A stretch of DNA of 64,000 bases from Gnetum montanum (GCA_015680685.1 MNCI01005610.1:4956-68955), one strand, 5' to 3'. Numbered from the stretch's first letter, positions 1-11,586 are shown. Notes: a model not told the origin generated them from the sequence alone. Made by a program: numbers and translations.

Positions 1-274
1 GTACACAACTTGGGTTCAGGTTACAAGCTGCTCGAATAAAGAGCCGTTCACTCTAGGACTCCTACTGCGGGCACATGGGGAAAAATTCTAACTCTGGAGT
101 GATCAATCTGCCAGAGCTTCGCTACACTAGCCAGGATTGGGAAATGAAGGGAGTGCCGCCTCTTATTTATAGATATGGCAGCACGACGCGATATCGCAGG
201 AGAAGACGCGATATCGCGTCGGCCGCGATATCGCGTACGCGATATCGCGGCCTAGTGTAAACCGCGTCTCATCA
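1..274 (-). mobile_element. Athila-F LTR, 5' part, cut by the window edge
   Basis: Read on the minus strand, the sequence starts at 274 with TGATGAGACGCGG, the same TGATGA terminus as the Athila-A, -B and -E LTRs here. It runs through four copies of the palindrome GCGATATCGC, then a TATA-like CTATAAATAAGAG (about 160-172), and leaves the window at position 1. The layout matches the Athila-B LTR at 12372-13156, including a shared CTGCGGGCA stretch. No polypurine tract lies to the right of 274, so this is either the 5' LTR of a minus-strand element extending leftward or a solo LTR. CpG-rich palindromes are still intact, suggesting it is younger than the other Athila LTRs. Confidence 0.7.
188..248. 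repeat. Four GCGATATCGC palindromes in the Athila-F LTR
   Basis: Perfect 10-bp palindromes start at 188, 208, 225 and 239, just upstream (minus-strand sense) of the LTR TATA box. The equivalent region of Athila-A carries decayed versions such as CGATATCG, TGATATCA and CAATATCG. They may be repeated regulatory sites in U3; the function is inferred. Confidence 0.75.
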
Positions 275-418
275 TCCACCGAAAACACAAATATGCATTA
301 CCAATAGGGTAAAAGAATGTCGTCTTATTATACAATTCGCGTTACATTTGTTTTTACACAAGTTAAAACAACAAATACAAAAAACAAAAAAAACAACTAA
401 CAGAACCAATCATAAAAA
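275..418. other. AT-rich stretch, nothing recognisable
   Basis: A-rich sequence between the Athila-F LTR end and the first antisense terminal exon. It probably belongs to the same Tat-type element as the exons that follow, because the LTR seems to have inserted there. No ORF or repeat is evident. Confidence 0.5.
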
Positions 419-1076
419 CTAAGCATCAGCGCTATGAGGTGGTCGATTCCCAAATCTCTCTACATCATCGGCTCCTGCTCCACTGGGGCTCGCTCCATCA
501 TCTCCATGATCCTATAAACAAATGCAAAAAAAAAAATGATTAAGTTAATAAACACAAATCAAACAACTTAAAACAACAAAAGAACAAATAATAATAATAA
601 TAAACAAAAAAATATAAAATAAAATAAAATAAAAAAATATTTTGTGTTTACATTTGCTTTTATCAAAAGTTTGGACAAATTTCTTTTTTTAAAAAAAAAA
701 ACTTGAATAACATAAAAACAAAAAAAATTGTATAAATATATAAATTGACAATATCAAATGTTAACATTGTATCATACATTTGCTTTCATACAATCCACAA
801 AATTTCAACAAAAAAAAAATAGAACTAAGCTAACAACAATGACAAATTAAATTAAACATCAGTGCTAGGAGGTGGTCGATCCCCAAATATCTCTACATCA
901 TCGGCTCTTGCTCCACTGGGGCCCGCTCCATCATCTTCACAATCCTATAAACAAACACAAAATGAAAGTAGCCATAAAAAAAACATAAATATATGAGAGA
1001 GAACTAGTAAGAGAAATAATAATAAAATGAATAACTACAAAATTTGCATACCCCATGGGCACTCCAGTATTCGTTT
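419..1076 (-). pseudogene. 3' end of Tat antisense gene, terminal exon duplicated
   Basis: Two 93-bp minus-strand terminal exons lie at 419-511 and 852-944. Each begins right after a TATAG 3' splice site (AG|GAT), encodes an acidic tail starting DHGDDGASPSG or DCEDDGAGPSG, and ends in a stop (TAG at 419-421, TAA at 852-854). The tail matches the last exon of the antisense gene in Tat-B (35060-35161), which begins DQGDDDVQEAG and ends PPAPDV. A 5' splice-site-like ATG|GTATGC sits at about 1050-1062, as in Tat-B. The rest of the gene is not recognisable to the right. The two copies are 433 bp apart, consistent with tandem duplication. Protein function is unknown. Confidence 0.6.
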
Positions 1077-3970
1077 GATGTGTTTGATCCTTAATGGGGA
1101 ACATGGAAATTCGTTAGGTAATGCCAACATTAGAAGGATAACGTTTGCAAAAATTATGATTAATAGTTTATGTTACAACCATAGGTAAAATAGCAGTTAG
1201 TTCACATTATCTTAGATGCTGGAAAAGTGACTCACGCTGTGGAGGGGAGGTACTCACGCTACACACAAGATGGCAGCAACCCAAAATAAAACCAAAATAA
1301 CTCATGATAATGCCTAATGCCCAACCCATGCTATGCCCATGAAAACTGATGCCCACATGTGCTATTCAATACTAAGGTACACTCATGCTGCAACTTAGGG
1401 GAGTAACGCACTCTCAGGTGTTACGCTAAAATACACTGCTACGTAAACAAACTCACCTAGTAAACAAAAATGATTCATGCTAAGAGTATGGAGGGGAAAT
1501 ACTCATGATGGGTATCAACAACAACTCACGCTCACGCTGCATACCGAAATCAGACATTCACAGGGTACAATAAATATTACAAAATAAACTTGACGCTGTT
1601 GCGCCATTCACTCACTAGATGATAAAAAAATAGGGTAACGTAAAGTAAAATAGCCATTCACTCACACTGTTGGGGCTAAAGCAAACCCATGCTGATTGTG
1701 GGGGGGAGGCCAAAGCACACTCACGCTGGCAAAGAATCCCAAATCACTCATGTGGCATTTTATTTCTATCTTACTTAGTATTTTATGGTTATGTTCATTC
1801 TTGGTTCTTCTTCCATCATGTTGCATTCTATTTTCCTCGAGTCTTCATGTTGTGTAAGTTTGCCTTTCTATTTCTTTTATGTTTATCATTACTCATTTAT
1901 CCTTTCTCCCAAAGTTTTCTCCATCATGTGCCCATGCTTTTCTCCTTCATGTGCCCATGCTAGGAAGTATTCCAGATTTGTCTTTCAGTTGTTGCTGGTA
2001 GTATGGTTTCGTTTCCCTTCATCATTTTTCTCATCATCGTTTATCTCGTTTGTACTTCTATCTCATTTGTCTTGTATTCATTCAGAATGGCAAGTTTAAG
2101 CTAGGTATTGAAAACCAAACCATCCACACTGGGTTGTGAAAACCCTGTACTCATGTTGACACCGAATGGGGCCTGTATTCACGCTGACTATAATTTTACA
2201 CTCATGCTAGAATATTCACTCATTGGATCATAAACTCACGCTACCTATGGTCCTGTACTCACCCTCATGCTGATTTTAGCCCATTATTCATGTAGGTTTT
2301 ATCTCCATAAGGACAATGGAACTACAATTGTGCCTTTCATGGAACTGCTGTCAACGGTCTTATCAGGATATAATTGCTGTTGAATACCCCATTAGACATC
2401 AGGCAGACCGTATGATGTGGAGCATGCCCTAGAGAATTTCTACCTTTTTTTTTTATAATAAATACGCATGGCCAAAGGATTTATTCATACCGTAAACATT
2501 TCATACATTAACTACCTTAAAAGAGGAATGATGCGTAGTTAAGCATTCAAACACATCATTTATCTCCATTAGGTAAATTCCTGAACGATGTTCTTGGGGC
2601 ATTCATACATGGCACAACTAGGATGTATGAACCTGACTTATGCGTCCAATGTCCATGATTCCTTTTGGATTGTGACAACGTAATTCCACATGCATTCAAA
2701 CAACTCCACTGGAATAACATTCAACGAATCTCGCTTGGCCTGAATTTGTTCTTGTACATGATTCCTCTACCTTTTTTGACTTATACGGATGTTTACACAA
2801 TCGTAGTTGGTACGCATTAGATATGAATCTATTTTGTGTGGTTATCAACGTGAACGCAATTAGAATAATGTCTAAGGTCATATGAGGGAATAGATTACTT
2901 TATCATCGAATTCACGTAGGTTTTATCTCCATAAACTCACGCTCACGCTGGGCCAGGCACTCACGCTAACGTCTGGTCCTGTACTCATGCTAAAGCTAAT
3001 CTTAGCACCATATTCATGTTGATCTTTAAATCATGTACTCACATTGAATGAGGTCCTATACGTGCGATGATGGTAATTCCACCTATGAATCTACATTGGA
3101 ACTACAACTAACACTAGGAACTAGGAACACAAACCCTACAATTCATGGTAGGGAAAATAAAAAAAATTCTAGAAAACCTGACCCTCCCCAGGACCGTAAA
3201 AATAAAAATGTAGGGCCAGTCAACCGGACCAGCTAGCAAGCAGTGGCAACTGGGCTTGCCAAATGGCCACAACTGCCAAACGGCCCAACAAGTACGGCCA
3301 CTCCCCGATGTCGCCATGAAGCTGTAGTCGCAGTTGCCTTCTGATATGCCTGCCATCACGGTGTTACCTACCATCGTGCCCGCTACCTACCGTCACAACT
3401 GTACGCTGCCTCTAGCTAGCCTAGGGATGTTGCCAATGTGCCTTCCCGCACACACCATGACACATCATCTACCCCAGAACCACTGCTTCTGTGCCCCTGC
3501 CACATTGTCACTTCATGCCATCTATTGGTCACCATCTCCGCACATCATGTCAGGGTCATGCCATGCAAGCCTGTGTAGTGTGCTAACCAAAACCCTCAGT
3601 CGTGGGAGACACTGAAGTAGTTCTTCCCCTTCCTCTACAAACACCAAGCTTGTCTGTGTCTTCTCCTTCCTACGTTTCTGTTTCTCCTATCTCCCCATCT
3701 CTCTCACTACACATTTGCTTGGGTGTCACTGTCCTAGCACACTCACGCTGAATGCTATCATGTCCGAGTAGTTCACACTTTGAAGAAATTTAAGAGGGGN
3801 CACTTTTTTTCAACTCACGCTTTGGCTAAATCACTTATGCTTGCATCCCATCTTTCCCATCCACATGTGACGCGTTTTGTTCATATTTTATCCTTTATTT
3901 TCTTTATTATTCTATCTGATTCTAGCTCATCTTCACTTTGTTTCACATGCTTCCAAGGTAAATAATTTCT
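1077..3970. other. Unassigned CTCACGCT-rich segment, possibly LTR-derived
   Basis: About 2.9 kb without a convincing ORF. The word CTCACGCT, or a one-step decay form such as CTCATGCT, recurs roughly 20 times in clusters near 1230-1270, 1380-1730, 2150-2280, 2935-3040 and 3735-3820. It shares the ACGCTG core with Tat LTRs elsewhere in the window, which suggests an LTR or leader of a related Tat family, but no TG...CA ends, primer site or duplication could be fixed. 3200-3600 is more GC-rich and looks different. 640-840 and 1740-2090 are simple AT- or pyrimidine-rich. There is one undetermined base at 3800. Confidence 0.35.
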
Positions 3971-4074
3971 TATGCATGTTTAATTATCCTTCTTTTGCAA
4001 AATATATGTATGGCTCAGGTATCTAAAAGCTAAAACAAAACAAAATAACAACACACATGAAAAATTTAAATTAC

Positions 4075-4200
4075 TCATGGCCCGGTACGACCTTAAACTA
4101 CCACACACGTCTTGGTATAGCCTTAAACTGCCACACATGGCCCGGTATGGCCTTAAACTATCACACGTCCTAGCATGATGGTAAACTACCCTTGGTGTAC
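4075..4200 (+). repeat. Spacer array of Tat-C with (G)CCTTAAACTA core
   Basis: Four imperfect units of about 35-40 bp follow the pattern CCCGGTAYGRCCTTAAACTR and end in a degraded GGTAAACTACC. The array lies just upstream of pol. Equivalent arrays lie between gag-pro and pol in Tat-A (24960-25675) and after gag-pro in Tat-B (34410-34720). Confidence 0.75.
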
Positions 4201-4291
4201 CATCAGTTACATTTAAACATAAAATCAATTTCTTAAGAAAAAAAAAAGAAAAACTCACCCTCGCTAACATAGCTCCCTATTTCATTGGCAG

Positions 4292-7200
4292 GAGCAAACA
4301 CATGGTTAGCAAGCAACTCTTTATACTGTTGTCTATCAATAGACCACATGGAGCAATTAAATGAGAAATCAATCTAGAGTCCATTGATTTAGACTCCCCA
4401 ACATACGATAATTTAGTGGCATCAACCCAAGAAACACTAGATTTCTTTAAAGGAATGGAAAAATATCTGGACCTAGAAGCCAATAACATCATCGAAGGCC
4501 CCCTAGCCGAAACCACCATAACTACATCAGATGATGAGGTTAAAATTTTAAAACTAAGTACTCTGTTAAATCCACAACTTGCCAATGACATAACTCAAGT
4601 GCTAAAAGACAACATGAAAGAATTCACTTGGTCTTACACTGACATGCCTGGGCTCGACCCTCGAATAGTCCAGCATAACATTATACTTGATCCAAAACTA
4701 AGACCAGTGAAATAAAAAGCATGCAAGGTCAAGCCTGAAGTAGCGTTGGCAGTTTGCAATGATATCACGAAGCTTTATCAAGTTGGCTTCATTCGAGCTA
4801 TGGACTACACTGATTGGGTATCCAACATGGTTATAGTCCAAAAGAAAAATGGAAGTATTCGTCTATGTATTGACTTTCGTGACCTCAATGTTGCAACCAT
4901 AAAAGATGACTTCCCGCTACCTAGCATCGATCAACTTGTTGATTCAACTGTTGGGCATGCATTGTTATCCTTTATGGATGGCTTTTCAGGATACAACCAG
5001 ATTAGGATCAACCCTAAACATCAACTCAGGACAACCTTTATGACACCATGGGATACATTCTGCTATATGATGATGTCATTCGATCTCAAGAACGTCGAGG
5101 CTACATATCAACGAGCGATGATATTCATCTTTAGTGATTACATGTTTAACTCGCTCAATGACTATGTAGATGACATTGTGGTCAAATCAAAAACAACTAA
5201 GCAACATGTACAAGATCTAGGCTTGGTGCTGAAACGTTGTCTAAAATACAAGCTTAGACTCAACCCGAAGAAATGCATCTTTGGGGTCAAAACAGGCAAA
5301 ATGCTTGGATTCATTGTATCTGAGACAGGGATACGAGTAGATCCGAATAAGGCTAAAGTGATAACAAATCTGAAACCACCTAGCAACCTTATTGAACTTC
5401 GTGGTCTACAAGGTAGATTATAGACATTTCATTGAAAAAATGATGGACAAGTTGAGGCCTATGTAGCACTTATTACACAAGAATGTTGATTTTAAATGGA
5501 CTCCATAGTGCCAAGAAGCCTTTGATAACATCAAAATAGCACTAGCTCAACTATCAATAGTTCATCCACCACAGAACAATAAACCATTTTACACCTACCT
5601 TGCAATGTCTGATTCATCCATTGCGTCTATGCTTTGTCAGAAATGTGAAGATGGAATTGAAATCCCAATTTACTACTTGAGCTATGCATTAGTAGCCTAT
5701 GAACAACGTTATAATGATGTGGAGAGGTAATGCCTTACTCTTATCTTTTCTTTAAAGAAGTGGTGACATTATCTCTTCCGTAACCAAGTTAATGTCATCT
5801 GTAAAGTCAACGTGCTCAGAGCTATCATGAACAACATATATGAATCAAGCAAGATAGCTAGATGGAAAGCGATGATTGCTGAGTTTGACCTGCACTACAT
5901 AGCTCAATCATCAATTAAAGGTCAAGCTATATTCAATCAAATGACCGCATCACCAATGCAAGACCAAGCAAAAATCAACCTAGAGTTTCCTGATGAGAAC
6001 GTAAACACAATAGACACAGTACCTGATAACTATGATGCAATCTTAAAATTTGATGGAGCATCAACCTCTCAAGGAGGAAGTGCTGCAGCTGTCATCATAT
6101 ATCCCTCTAGGGGAGACCCGACCCTTTGCTTATCATTTAAACTTTACTTGTACTAACAACATGGTAGAGTACGAAGGTCTTCTTAGAGGTCTCATGGTAG
6201 TACTAACTTCAGAAACCACACGGCTCATAGTTAGAGGTGACTCACAGTTAGTCATCAATCAGGTCACAGATATATACGTATGTAAAGCTTCACATTTACA
6301 ACCATACTATGACTTGGCAAAACACTTGTTGAAATAATTCACAAACATAGATGTGCAACATGTTTCCAGAAGTGACAATACCATTGCAGATGCACTTGCA
6401 ACACTAGCCCTAAACATTTCACTTGACATGTTTCATGCATTGCCTAGTTCCATAATGAGTTGTGCCAAGCCCATAACTGATGCTCCCAATGAACTACCCA
6501 TAGCTTCCGTTAGCACAACACACACTATGGAATGGTATGTTGACATAAAAGAGTATCTTCTACATGGTGAACCACCTCAACATCTAACAAATGCTCAGAA
6601 AGACGCAATGCGGAAACGTTCTCGGTAGTATGCACTAGTAGGGGACACGTTATGTCATAGATCCTATGAAGGAATTTTGTTAGTGTGCATTAGTAGCATC
6701 GATAGCCAAACCATCATGGAGCAAGTTCATGAAGGACTTTATGGAGGGCACATAGCACCCAAGGCAATGGAAACCAAAATTAGACCTTTAGGCTAATATT
6801 GGCTGCACATGGAGCACGACTGTTTCTCCAAAGTCAAAACATGTAGCATTTGTCAAAAACATGGTAATCTTATACATGTGCCACCTAACGAGTTGCATAC
6901 AGCTCAAATCACATGGCCCTTCTAGAAATGGGGGTTAGACATCATAGGACCAATAACTCCCCCATCTTCTATAGGACATAACTTCATTATAACCACAACG
7001 GAATATTTTACAAAATGAGTAGAAGCCATTCCTCTTAGGAATACCACATCAAAACAAGTATGCAACTTCGTCCTTGATAACATTGTGACTCGTTTTGGCC
7101 TTCCAATGACCATAATCACTAATAACGGGCCACAATTCAGCAGTGTTGAAACCAAAACCTTTTGTGAGAGCCTAGGCATCAAACATTCATTTTCATCACC

Positions 7201-7771
7201 ATACTATCCTTAGAGCAATGGTTAAGAAGAATCCACGAATAAAATAATCATCATGGTGCTCAAGAAAATGCTTAATCAAAGCAAAAGAAGATGGCACGAA
7301 TAGCTAGTTTATGCGCTATGGGCATATCAAACAACGCACAGAATATCCACAGGTAAAACACCATACAGTCTTGTTTATGGATCAGAAGCTATTTTACCTT
7401 TGGAGTTGCAAGTACCTTTGTTGCAGATCACACTCTCCGGACTCCTCAATGAAAGTAAAAACAATGACTCGCACATTGTTGACCTTAACTCGGTGGAGGA
7501 GGAACGAACGCACACACTGGATCAAATTGAGTGGTACCAGAAGCAACAACAACGACAACATCAACATGACATTCACAAGTACCCAATCAAGGAAGGTGAC
7601 ATTATCCTTAAGGTAGTCTGTGAACACATGGACAAATTCTTGGCCAATTGAGAAGGGCCTTACCTGGTCACCAAAGAGTATGAAAATGGAGCATTCAAAC
7701 TAGTTGATATCGATGGTAACGAGCTTGCTCATCCAACAAATCACATGTACCTCAAGCCATTTTACATCTAA
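4292..7771 (+). pseudogene. pol: Tat-C pol: RT, two RNase H domains, integrase (decayed)
   Basis: Polyprotein of a Tat-lineage Ty3/gypsy element, homologous throughout to Tat-A pol. Domain order: RT at about 4560-5420 (KKNGSIRLCIDFRDLN, then YVDDIVVKS holding the catalytic Asp pair); the usual RNase H at about 5500-5900, badly decayed; a second RNase H at about 6030-6420 with the Asp-Glu-Asp-Asp set in FDGAS, VEYEGL, RGDSQ and NTIADAL; then a CxxC integrase finger (CSICQKHG) and integrase core at about 6920-7310. The core's second catalytic Asp has become Asn (ITNNGPQF), and a stop precedes the Glu. The C-terminal end is LKPFYI at 7771. Several stops (many TAG) and at least one frameshift near 6130 make it non-functional. 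The start was placed after a 3' splice-site-like TTGGCAG (4285-4291) conserved in Tat-A. Confidence 0.9.
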
Positions 7772-7780
7772 ACAAAGCCT

Positions 7781-8130
7781 ACGGTATGCATTCATCCTGG
7801 CATCATGACGATAAACTGATACCACAAATTCGTCCTGACATCATGACAATAAACTGATACCATAGACTCATCCTTGCATCATGACGGTAAACTAATACCA
7901 CAGAATGGTCCTGGCATCACGACCTAAAACTGATACCATAGATCATCCGGAATGATAATAAACTATCACATTCTCATCTGCCAGTGTCCGCTAAGACTAT
8001 AAACTAGCTCGCCTCTCCATAGTCCACCACGACTATAAACTAGCATTGCACTGTCCACTATGACACTAAACTAGCAAGGTCCAATGGGTTATGATGTAAA
8101 ACTAATCCCCAATAGTTTGTCAAGACTATA
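7781..8130 (+). repeat. Tandem array after Tat-C pol, about 38-bp units
   Basis: Successive units such as GCATCATGACGATAAACTG, followed by ATACCACA and a short link, recur with a period near 38 bp from 7798 to about 7950. They then degrade into units with the core ACTATAAACTAGC. The Tat-A array at 20818-21345 is the same repeat on the other strand. Tat-lineage 3' UTRs are known to harbour variable tandem repeats. Confidence 0.8.
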
Positions 8131-9156
8131 AACTGGCAACTTCTTCACTAGCCTACTAATTTGTGGCTGAAATCAAACGGCATGTCTTCATCAACCTACT
8201 CAATGAATTCAGCACTAGACCCTGACAACATTGCTACTACTCAATTTTGTTTGCCTAAATTGCATGTGGTGTCTCCATCCCATCGGTTGCATCCATGTTT
8301 AAAGTGTTAAGCTAACTCATTAACTTGTGGTTTTCTTGTCTTCTTGGAGTTGTGTTTGCAGGATGACACCCAGCGGTGTTCATACACGGATGCATTTCAT
8401 CACGGCAACGAGGTACCACATTGTTCCTGATGCATATAACCAAGTTAATCAAACCATTCACAAGTACATTCCTAGTTCCTCAAACATCCCTTATTCCCTA
8501 ACATGTTCTCTCTAGCCTGTTCCCTGACACATCCCAGTCATCCCAAAACTCTGAACACATGGTTGCACACTGTAACTCTCTAGGTAGTTGCAACACATAA
8601 CACAACACATGAAATAGATACAAGCACATGAGCACAAGTATAACATTCAAAGAGAGCTCTATCCAAAAAAAAAGAAATAGAAAAGAGCAAAATCCATTAC
8701 AAGACCCTTGGCACTTCCCATACAAGCCCCAGGCAGGAAGGTACTTGTCTTAGAAGAAAACACTCATGTCTCAAATGGTCATGTTACATCCCACTGCATG
8801 GCTTTGGCTATTGGACAACGGGTTCCCTTTGACACTCAAAAAGGGTCCTATTTCTCCAAAGAACACACCACCTTATCGTGTGGCTTTGGTTGTGACAACG
8901 AATTCTCTTAAATAGGACACAAGAGTCTTGTTCCTCCAAAGGATGCACATTCCATGCCTTGGTACCAAGTCCGCTAGATACTGGCTATTGACAAGGACCA
9001 ACATGATGTGTTCACATAAGAGCATTCCTCTTCCCACAGTAACAAACCTTCTTCCTATACATCTCAAAACCTCATTTCCTGATCTCGTACTTCTAAACAC
9101 GGTGCGATGACATCTGGCCAAGTGCCAAAGAACAATGCTTGATACTCAGTTGCTTG
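8131..9156 (+). other. 3' untranslated region of Tat-C
   Basis: About 1 kb between the tandem array and the polypurine tract, matching 19740-20815 of Tat-A in reverse: a lysine-codon-like A-rich run near 8670-8690, then CCCATACAAGCCCCAGGCAG and several lines of similar text. No ORF is supported; the frames open here are short and not conserved. Confidence 0.65.
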
Positions 9157-9238
9157 TGGTGTTTTGTACTTCTTTGTTGATGCCTCTCGGGTAGATTCCT
9201 CCAGGCGTCAACAAAGAGGGGCCAATGAAAACACCACA
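9157..9238 (+). promoter_or_regulatory. Polypurine tract inside an imperfect hairpin, Tat-C
   Basis: The PPT (AACAAAGAGGGGCCAA, 9210-9225) abuts the LTR start at 9226. It lies within an inverted repeat: CTTTGTTGATGCCT (9172-9185) pairs with AGGCGTCAACAAAG (9203-9216) across a 17-nt loop, and outer arms GTGGTGTTTT (9157-9166) and AAAACACCAC (9229-9238) pair across the PPT and the LTR start. The same arrangement is seen at the 3' LTR of Tat-A (19651-19740). The PPT primes plus-strand synthesis in this element class; a role for the hairpin is inference. Confidence 0.7.
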
Positions 9239-11586
9239 AAAATTTTGGCCTAGCACTTTCAGACAAGATTCAAGCTAAGTCATGCAACCACCCAAGCATG
9301 AATACAGCATGAACAAACTTGGAGGTCTCCGAAATAGCCCCCGATGGTCCACGATTCAATAGGTAGGGTCCCCCCAGGGCCCACAGGAGACTGCACCAAC
9401 TTCTGGCATCTAGAATCAAAATTTTTAGGCTCAAAATGCTTGGTTTTGGCTAAGTAAGCTTTGGTCATGTTGTAGCTTACGCTGCACAACGTAAGGCTCA
9501 GAATTACCAACTTTTGGAGCCCAAAAACTGAGTCAAAATAGGCCAAAATTGAGCACAGGGACCTCCCATGACCTTCACCAAGGTCCCCAGTAGCTCCTAG
9601 CCTCTAGAAAATCAAGATTTGGGCCTCAAATATGCCACTTTAACTTGGTGATGTTGGGGTTACTTTTTAGACGCTGCACAACGTAAGGCTCAGCGTCACC
9701 AACTTTTGGAGCCCCAAAATTGAGCCAAAATAGGCCGAAATCAAGCACAAGGACCCCCCATGATCTTCACCAAGGCTCCTAACAACTCCTAGCCTTTAGA
9801 AAATCAAAATCTAAGCATCAAATATGTCATTTTGGCTTGGTGACGCTGGGGTTACTTTTCAGACGCTACACAGCGTAAGGATCAGCGTCACCAACTTTTG
9901 GAGCTCTAAAACTGAGCCAAAATAGGCTGAAATCAAGCACAAGGACCCCTCATGATCTTCACCAAGGCCCCTAGTAGCTCCCAGCCTCTAGAAAATCAAA
10001 ATTTGGGCCTTAAATGAGGTATTTTCAATTGGTGACGCTGGGGTTACTTTTTCAGACGCTACACAGCGTGACAAAACAAGAACGGCTCAATTCAGGCACC
10101 TCCAGGCAGAATTTTAACATGAATTCAACTCTTGGGAGCTAAGAAAAAATTGTACATGTTAATAGGCTTTAGAAAATTAAGATTTGGGCTTCAAACATGC
10201 CATTTAAGCTTGGTCATGCTAGGGCCACACTTTGGTCACGCTACACAGCGTAAGCACAGCGTGACCAAACTAAACAGGATTGAAACAAAAATAAAATGGA
10301 GTCAAAATTTGCACCTAGGCCACCCTAGAGAGTAGGCAGTAGTCAAGAAACATCAAACAGGCATCAATGTACAAAAATGAGCTCAAAAAAGGTTAGAAAC
10401 ACTTGGTGACACTGGGGTTACTTTTTCAGGCGCTGCACAGCGTAATGCCCAGCGTAATCAACCAAAAAAGGGCCAAAAAAACATCCAAATCAGCCCAGAT
10501 TTGGCACACAGAACCCTCATAACCCATGGCATGCAGATCCACTATGAAAATGGATCTCATAGGTCAAAAACGGGTTCAAAATGCACTATTTTTAGGTCAT
10601 ACGTTGTTAGTCACGCTGGCATGCTTCCAGCAGCTTAAACCCACCATAAACACTTTCATACGTTGGACGCTGGACGCTGGACGCCAGATGCTAACACCAG
10701 AATAGGCTACGCACACATCAAAGCTAGATCCATGCACACTGGAGGCTTTGACATTCCAAAAATAGCACAGAACTACAAATCTAAAGGCCAAACACCTAGA
10801 TCCACACTTGTACATTAACATTTGTTGCATTTTTGACAATGTTTTTTTGTTTCAAGTTCTTACGCTGGGCATTATGCATGCTAGAATAAGAGATCTTGGA
10901 TTGTAACATTTCATGCATCTAGTCAATGCACACACCTATTACTCGATCCAAATTTTTCTCACCCCGCAGCCACTGATCTTCTCCTAGATCCATATCTCAC
11001 ACCCAAAATCCTATAAATCTCCTATTTTTTCACTAGATTAGGGATTGAAAAATTTGAATCTGACACACTTAGGATATCTGGGCATCAATCTCATACACTG
11101 GGCTTCATACAGATTAGATGCTATACACCTGAAACCTAAAAAAAACTTGCATCTTCCCAGCATCTGCTCTCATCCATCAGGGCTAAACGTTCTCCTTGCA
11201 ACCACTCCGCAACTGCGTTTTGACCAATGCACTGTCTAATTATTATCAATACAAATAGTTTGCATTATTTCCTAGATTCTTACAGTTTACATTATTGTTC
11301 TTATTCACATTTTTTTTGCTATTTTCATTATTTATCATTTAAACAGTTTACATTCATTTTCATTCGTTTACGTTCAGTTTTTCATTTGTTTACGTATAAC
11401 CCAACGTAGCACGATTGCGTCCGTTCAGGGAAGTCCTTGTTTGATCCGTGTGCAGACCATTCAAGGAACTTTGCCTCTATTGATTTTTACCTTGCCCTTA
11501 GGTGAAGGTAGGGTCTTACTGTTTCATCCATAGATCTCTTGGTGTCTGTTCATTCCAGCCTTTCACCGACGATTTCGGACGGTACA
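9226..11586 (+). mobile_element. Tat-C 3' LTR (2361 bp)
   Basis: Starts TGAAAACACCAC next to the PPT and ends GATTTCGGACGGTACA, the plus-strand equivalent of the Tat-A LTR ends. It is longer than the Tat-A LTRs (1544 and 1574 bp), largely because it holds six copies of a 192-bp unit rather than two. The TATA box is CCTATAAATCTCC near 11010. The right border abuts Athila-B gag sequence, so Tat-C inserted into Athila-B; the flanking five bases are CATCA (11587-11591), but the left copy is not in view. The 5' LTR and gag-pro of Tat-C are not seen in the window. Confidence 0.85.
9470..10460 (+). repeat. Six tandem 192-bp units in the Tat-C LTR
   Basis: The landmark GTAAGG (or a variant) after the motif ACGCTRCACARCGT falls at 9491, 9683, 9875, 10068, 10250 and 10442, giving spacings of 192, 192, 193, 182 and 192 bp. 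Each unit also carries ACCAACTTTTGGAGC and GGTTACTTTTCAGACGCT. The Tat-A LTRs have two units with a 193-bp spacing. Confidence 0.85.

Noticed and set aside
1-274. Considered as the 3' LTR of Athila-B
   Set aside because: The LTR start faces right with no polypurine tract next to it, and the palindromes differ from those of Athila-B. A separate insertion fits better.
1670-2099. Hydrophobic overlapping frames that look like membrane proteins
   Set aside because: They come from pyrimidine-rich sequence; there is no homology or conserved start, and two overlapping frames have equal claim.
3334-3615. 93-codon plus-strand frame in a more GC-rich stretch
   Set aside because: The composition is unusual, but no recognisable domain or counterpart was found; left inside the unassigned segment.
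9470-10460. CRISPR-like regular spacing
   Set aside because: Units are 192-bp tandem copies within a plant LTR, without unique spacers or cas genes.
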